A stretch of DNA of 64,000 nucleotides from Sphingomonas aurea (GTDB taxonomy: Bacteria; Pseudomonadota; Alphaproteobacteria; Sphingomonadales; Sphingomonadaceae): NCBI RefSeq assembly GCF_030678875.1, contig NZ_JAUUDS010000005.1:1-64000 (forward strand). Direction: 5' to 3'. Position numbers and translations under genes: made by a program. This document shows, piece after piece, positions 60,782-64,000 of the stretch; positions within the stretch are counted from its first letter, which is position 1, and each line of letters opens with the position of its first letter. The notes under the pieces were generated by a model. That model did no database searches. It had not been told where the DNA came from and worked only from the letters and a program-made list of their open reading frames with translations.

Positions 60782-62136
60782 TGCCGCAATCGCTGCGCGG
60801 CCGCCTGCTCGCCATCGCCGCCGCCGCGACGTTGGTCGCGCTGGTCGTAGCCGGGTTCGGCATCGCCCATGTCCTCGAACGCTACGTCACCTCGACGATC
60901 GACGAGCGGCTCGACGACCGGCTCGCCGCCTTTGCCGCGGCGGTCACCCCGGCAGGCGGTATCGACCGCCCGCTCGCCGACCGTGTCGCCGCGCAGGTCG
61001 CGCGTGGCGCGGCGTGGCGGATCGAGACGCCGCGCGGCACGGTCGGCACCGCCCGCCTCGGCCCGATCGTCCCGCTCACCGCGCCGCGCCCTCACGACCG
61101 CCCGCCTCCCGACGCGCACCGCCCCGAAGCCCCCCGCCCCCAAGCGCCGCCGCCACCCGCGCCCGGCACCGAGGCCGCCCCCTTCGACACGCGGCTGGCC
61201 GACGGCAGCCGCGTCCATGGCCGCTGGCTGCGCATCCCCACCATCGCGGGCGAGGCGCGGGTCGCGGTCGCCGTCCCGCGCCGGATGATCGAGCGTCCGG
61301 TCCGCACTGCGCTCGCCCCGCTCCTCATCATGCTCGCGCTTCTCGGGGCGCTGCTCGCCGCCGCGACGCTCGTCCAGCTGCGGGTCGGCCTGCGCCCGCT
61401 CGACCGCCTGCGGGAGATGCTCGCCGAGGTCCGCGCCGGCCGCCGCCGCCACATCGACCTGACCCTGCCGACCGAGCTGCAACCGATCGTCACCGAGCTG
61501 AACACGCTGATCGACAGCAACCACGCCGCATTGGAGCGGGCGCGCGGCCATGTCGCCAACCTCGCCCATGGCCTGAAGACCCCGCTGGCCGCGCTGCGCC
61601 TCGACCTGCCCGGCCCTGCCTTCGCGCCGCAGCTAGACCGGATCGAGGCACAGATCCGCCACCATCTCGGCCGCGCCCGTGCCGCGAGTCTCGGCGACAT
61701 GGCGACCCCCGCCATCGCGCTCGCCCCCGTCGTCGCCGACCTGTCCGACGCGCTCGCCCGCATCCATGCCGACCGCGCCGTCACCTTCGCCGCCGACGTG
61801 ACTGCGGCCCTTGCGGTCCGCTGCGACCGTCAGGACCTGGAAGAGCTGCTCGGCAACCTGCTCGACAATGCCTGGCGCCACGCCGCCGGCCGCGTCACCC
61901 TCACCGCCACCGCCGATCGACGCGAGGCCGTCGTCACCATCGCCGACGACGGCCCCGGCATCCCGCCCGCGCTCCTGGCCGAAGCCACCCGTCCCGGCCG
62001 CCGCCTCGACGAGCGCGGCGATGGCCACGGCTTCGGCATCCCGATCGCGCGGGAACTGATCGAGCTGCACGGCGGCTCGCTAACCATGGCGAGCGATGGC
62101 GGATTGCGGGTGACGATCCGGTTGCCGGCGGGCTAG
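60778..62136 (+). CDS. PhoQ-like sensor histidine kinase
   Basis: 452 residues (an ATG three bases later is possible). Two spans (LLAIAAAATLVALVVAGFGI; LAPLLIMLALLGALLAAATL) flank a periplasmic sensor of about 145 residues with a Pro/His/Asp-rich stretch (RPHDRPPPDAHRPEAPRP). Then HAMP-like VQLRVGLRPLDRLREML, the phospho-His box VANLAHGLKTPLAAL, N box LLGNLLDNAWRHAAG and G boxes VTIADDGPGIP and HGFGIPIARELIEL. The H box lacks the usual Glu after His and has PhoQ-type HxLKTPL. Partner of the upstream regulator. Confidence 0.94.
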   Translation: MMPQSLRGRLLAIAAAATLVALVVAGFGIAHVLERYVTSTIDERLDDRLAAFAAAVTPAGGIDRPLADRVAAQVARGAAWRIETPRGTVGTARLGPIVPLTAPRPHDRPPPDAHRPEAPRPQAPPPPAPGTEAAPFDTRLADGSRVHGRWLRIPTIAGEARVAVAVPRRMIERPVRTALAPLLIMLALLGALLAAATLVQLRVGLRPLDRLREMLAEVRAGRRRHIDLTLPTELQPIVTELNTLIDSNHAALERARGHVANLAHGLKTPLAALRLDLPGPAFAPQLDRIEAQIRHHLGRARAASLGDMATPAIALAPVVADLSDALARIHADRAVTFAADVTAALAVRCDRQDLEELLGNLLDNAWRHAAGRVTLTATADRREAVVTIADDGPGIPPALLAEATRPGRRLDERGDGHGFGIPIARELIELHGGSLTMASDGGLRVTIRLPAG

Positions 62137-62150
62137 GTCTTTCCCCAGAT

Positions 62151-62246
62151 CGTCATCCCCGCGCAGGCGGGGATCCAGAATCACTAGCGCTGCTGATAGT
62201 ATCGTGACGTCAGCGTGTCTGGATTCCCGCCTTCGCGGGAATGACG
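62151..62246. repeat. Paired palindromic repeat, copy 8
   Basis: CGTCATCCCCGCGCAGGCGG and CCCGCCTTCGCGGGAATGAC between the convergent sensor kinase and SDR genes. Confidence 0.88.
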
Positions 62247-62250
62247 AATT

Positions 62251-63036
62251 TCATTCCTTGCCCGACCCCGGCTCCGCCATGCTGCGATGCTGCTCGGCCA
62301 GCACCGACGCCGGCGTCACGTTCGCCAGCACACCCTGGATCTTGGTCTTCAACCCCGAGAAGATCGACGCCTCGCCCTTCTTCATCGCCTCCCAGCCGTC
62401 GCGCGCGACCTTGGCGGGATCACTCTTCGATTCCGACTGGCCGACCGAGGTGTCGAGCATGTCGGCGCTGGCGAAGAATTCGGTATCGACCGGCCCCGGC
62501 TTCAGCGTGGTGATCGTCACGCCGTCCGCCTCCTTCAGCTCGTTGCGGATCGCGTCGGTGAAGTAATCGATGAACGACTTGGACGAATTATACACTGCCT
62601 GGAACGAGCCCGGAATGTACCCGGCGATCGATCCGGTCACCAGCACCTTGCCGTCGTTACGCGCCACCATCGCCGGCAGCACCTTGTGCAGCAGATAGAG
62701 CGTGCCGGTGATGTTGGTGTCGATCACCCGCCGCCAGTCGTCCACCGACTGATCGAGAAAGCCGTGGCCCAGCCCCTTGCCGGCATTGGCGCAGAGCACG
62801 TCGATCTGCCGCCCATTGGTGGCGGCCAGCAGCGCATCGACCCCTTCCAGGGTCGACAGATCCGCCTCGACCGAGCGCACCTCGGTCCCGAACTGCTTGA
62901 AGTCATCCGCCGCGGCATCGATCAGCGGTTCGTTGGCGACGACGAGGATGTCGTACCCGTCCTGCGCGGCGAGCGACGCCAGCTCGAACCCGATACCGGT
63001 CGAGGCACCGGTGATGATCGCGAACTTATCGGCCAT
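62251..63036 (-). CDS. Short-chain dehydrogenase/reductase
   Basis: 261 residues. Cofactor motif IITGASTGIGFELASLAAQD, the CANAGKG version of NNAG, catalytic Ser in LVTGSIAGYIPGSF and Tyr/Lys in AVYNSSKSFIDYFTDA, all intact. The C-terminal third (SGLKTKIQGVLANVTPASVL) is typical of a subgroup of SDRs of unknown substrate. An alcohol dehydrogenase lies upstream on the same strand, separated by a repeat pair. Confidence 0.92.
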   Translation of the reverse strand: MADKFAIITGASTGIGFELASLAAQDGYDILVVANEPLIDAAADDFKQFGTEVRSVEADLSTLEGVDALLAATNGRQIDVLCANAGKGLGHGFLDQSVDDWRRVIDTNITGTLYLLHKVLPAMVARNDGKVLVTGSIAGYIPGSFQAVYNSSKSFIDYFTDAIRNELKEADGVTITTLKPGPVDTEFFASADMLDTSVGQSESKSDPAKVARDGWEAMKKGEASIFSGLKTKIQGVLANVTPASVLAEQHRSMAEPGSGKE

Positions 63037-63124
63037 GGTGTTTCTCCTGCATTATGTGTCTCCGGGCAGGCGGGGATCCAGTATCTTCGGGTCCCAACCC
63101 TCACATCATCCCCGCATCCCACCT

Positions 63125-63221
63125 CGTCATCCCCGCGAAGGCGGGGATCCATAAACACTGACGTTGCGGCTCATGCGGTGAGGTCAGCGCGTCTGGATCC
63201 CCGCCTTCGCGGGGATGACGG
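63125..63221. repeat. Paired palindromic repeat, copy 9
   Basis: CGTCATCCCCGCGAAGGCGG and CCGCCTTCGCGGGGATGACG, with AAACACTGACG and GTCAGCGCG arms. A broken half-copy (GGCAGGCGGGGATCCAGTAT) lies at 63064-63083, so this gap seems to have received two insertions. Confidence 0.88.
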
Positions 63222-63242
63222 AATAGGGGCGATGACGGAATG

Positions 63243-64000
63243 CTACGCCGCCACCCGGTCCAGCCCCGGCTTCAGCACGATCTTCGTCACTTCGTTCTGC
63301 TTGTCCTTGAACATCCTGTATCCCTCCGGCGCCTCGGACAGCGGCATGCGGTGGGAGATCAGGAACTCGGTGTCGATCTTGCCCTCCATGATCGCGTTGA
63401 GCAGCGCGGGCATGTAGTGCTGGACGTGCGTCTGCCCGGTCTTCAGCGTCAGCCCCTTCTCCATGAAGGCGCCGAGCGGGAACTTGTCGACGAAGCCGCC
63501 ATAGACCGCCGGCATCGACACCCGCCCACCCTTGCGGCACGCGATGATCGCCTGCCGGATCGAGTGCGGGCGGTCGGTGCCGAGGAAGGTCGACGCCTTG
63601 ATCTGGTCGATGACATTGTCGACGAACAGGCCGTGCGCCTCCAGCCCGACCGCGTCGATCACCGCGTCGGGGCCGATCCCGCCGGTCATCGTCATCAGCG
63701 CGTCGTAGGTTGCCGATTCCTCGAAGTTGATCGTCTCGGCGCCGAAGCGCTTCGCCAGCTCCAGCCGGTGCGGGAAATGGTCGATCGCGATCACCCGCTC
63801 GGCGCCCATCAGGAATGCCGACTGCACCGCGAACAACCCGACCGGGCCGCAGCCCCATACCGCCACCGTATCGCCCGGCTCGATCTGGGCATATTCCGCC
63901 GCCTGCCAGCCGGTCGGCAGGATGTCGGACAAAAACAGTACCTTGTCGTCCTCGACCCCGTCGGGGATCACGAGCGGGCCGACGTCGCTGAACGGCACGC
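63243..64000 (-). CDS. Zinc-dependent alcohol dehydrogenase, C-terminal part (runs off right edge)
   Basis: The frame stays open to the window edge, so the N-terminal catalytic half is missing; about 250 residues are visible. They hold the Rossmann NAD motif TVAVWGCGPVGLFAVQSAFL, the acidic residue AIDHFPHRLELAKRFGAETI, and IGPDAVIDAVG. The tail (LISHRMPLSEAPEGYRMFKD) resembles class III-like, glutathione-independent formaldehyde/alcohol dehydrogenases of the MDR family. Zinc ligands lie outside the window. Substrate unknown. Confidence 0.9.
   Translation of the reverse strand, partial: VPFSDVGPLVIPDGVEDDKVLFLSDILPTGWQAAEYAQIEPGDTVAVWGCGPVGLFAVQSAFLMGAERVIAIDHFPHRLELAKRFGAETINFEESATYDALMTMTGGIGPDAVIDAVGLEAHGLFVDNVIDQIKASTFLGTDRPHSIRQAIIACRKGGRVSMPAVYGGFVDKFPLGAFMEKGLTLKTGQTHVQHYMPALLNAIMEGKIDTEFLISHRMPLSEAPEGYRMFKDKQNEVTKIVLKPGLDRVAA

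Overview
The window reads as chromosomal DNA of a GC-rich alphaproteobacterium, most likely a sphingomonad. This rests on the strong G/C bias at third codon positions, the gene set (a DUF1674 SdhAF4-like protein, a DUF1674-adjacent rsmB, FtsEX, a MipA/OmpV porin, sterol desaturase plus DUF2141, several short secreted proteins) and the many paired palindromic GTCATCCCCGC...GCGGGGATGAC repeats between genes. The genus is inferred from these features, not from any search.

Layout. 1-4828: a locus resembling the Pseudomonas Fap functional-amyloid system: an Asn/Ser/Thr repeat protein (cut by the left edge), a terminator, a small protein sharing its C-terminal module, a C39-peptidase lipoprotein (FapD-like), a secreted FapE-like protein, a coiled-coil plus beta-barrel outer-membrane protein (FapF-like) and a small secreted protein; a diguanylate cyclase follows (4919-5944). 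Three of the secreted proteins carry, just after the Sec signal, a motif spaced exactly like a double-glycine leader, the known substrate signal of C39 peptidases. 6313-8860: two micropeptides, a PEBP/YbhB protein, a lipoprotein, DUF1810 and a YciF-like ferritin. 9002-12831: kdgK, kduD, kduI and a LacI regulator, i.e. unsaturated-uronate catabolism. 12881-17319: hemerythrin-like protein, isochorismatase-family hydrolase, an orphan, a TetR regulator with three matching operator palindromes, S-formylglutathione hydrolase and an FAD reductase. 17593-18879: an apparently transferred ORF joining a nuclease toxin domain and a YezG-type immunity domain in one chain.

19003-26721: tRNA-Leu(GAG), a zinc-ribbon membrane protein, ftsE-ftsX-ydcF-plsC operon, a lipoprotein, an S41 protease, ung and an HTH protein. 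26856-28321: intact YefM-like antitoxin beside a doubly frameshifted yoeB, then a more A/T-rich islet with a small HTH protein and a DNA methylase. 28393-34978: thiC under a TPP riboswitch, two paralogous Tat-exported ferritin-like proteins, MipA, DUF2141 and a sterol-desaturase family enzyme. 35114-42061: an A/T-rich orphan, Nudix, TrmO, CorC-like CNNM/CBS protein, OmpA lipoprotein, tadA, rpmB, a phytase-like esterase and a glycine-zipper protein.

42430-52770: polA, a small orphan, a polysaccharide flippase, purH, heparinase II/III protein, rpe, rsmB (the last four on the minus strand) and a DUF1674 protein. 52853-64000: AsmA-family protein, a complete MFS/HlyD/NodT tripartite efflux set (54878-59306), a proline-rich periplasmic protein diverging from a PhoP/PhoQ-like two-component pair (60113-62136), an SDR and the C-terminal part of a zinc alcohol dehydrogenase running off the right edge. 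Long ORFs antisense to GC-rich genes were treated as shadows.
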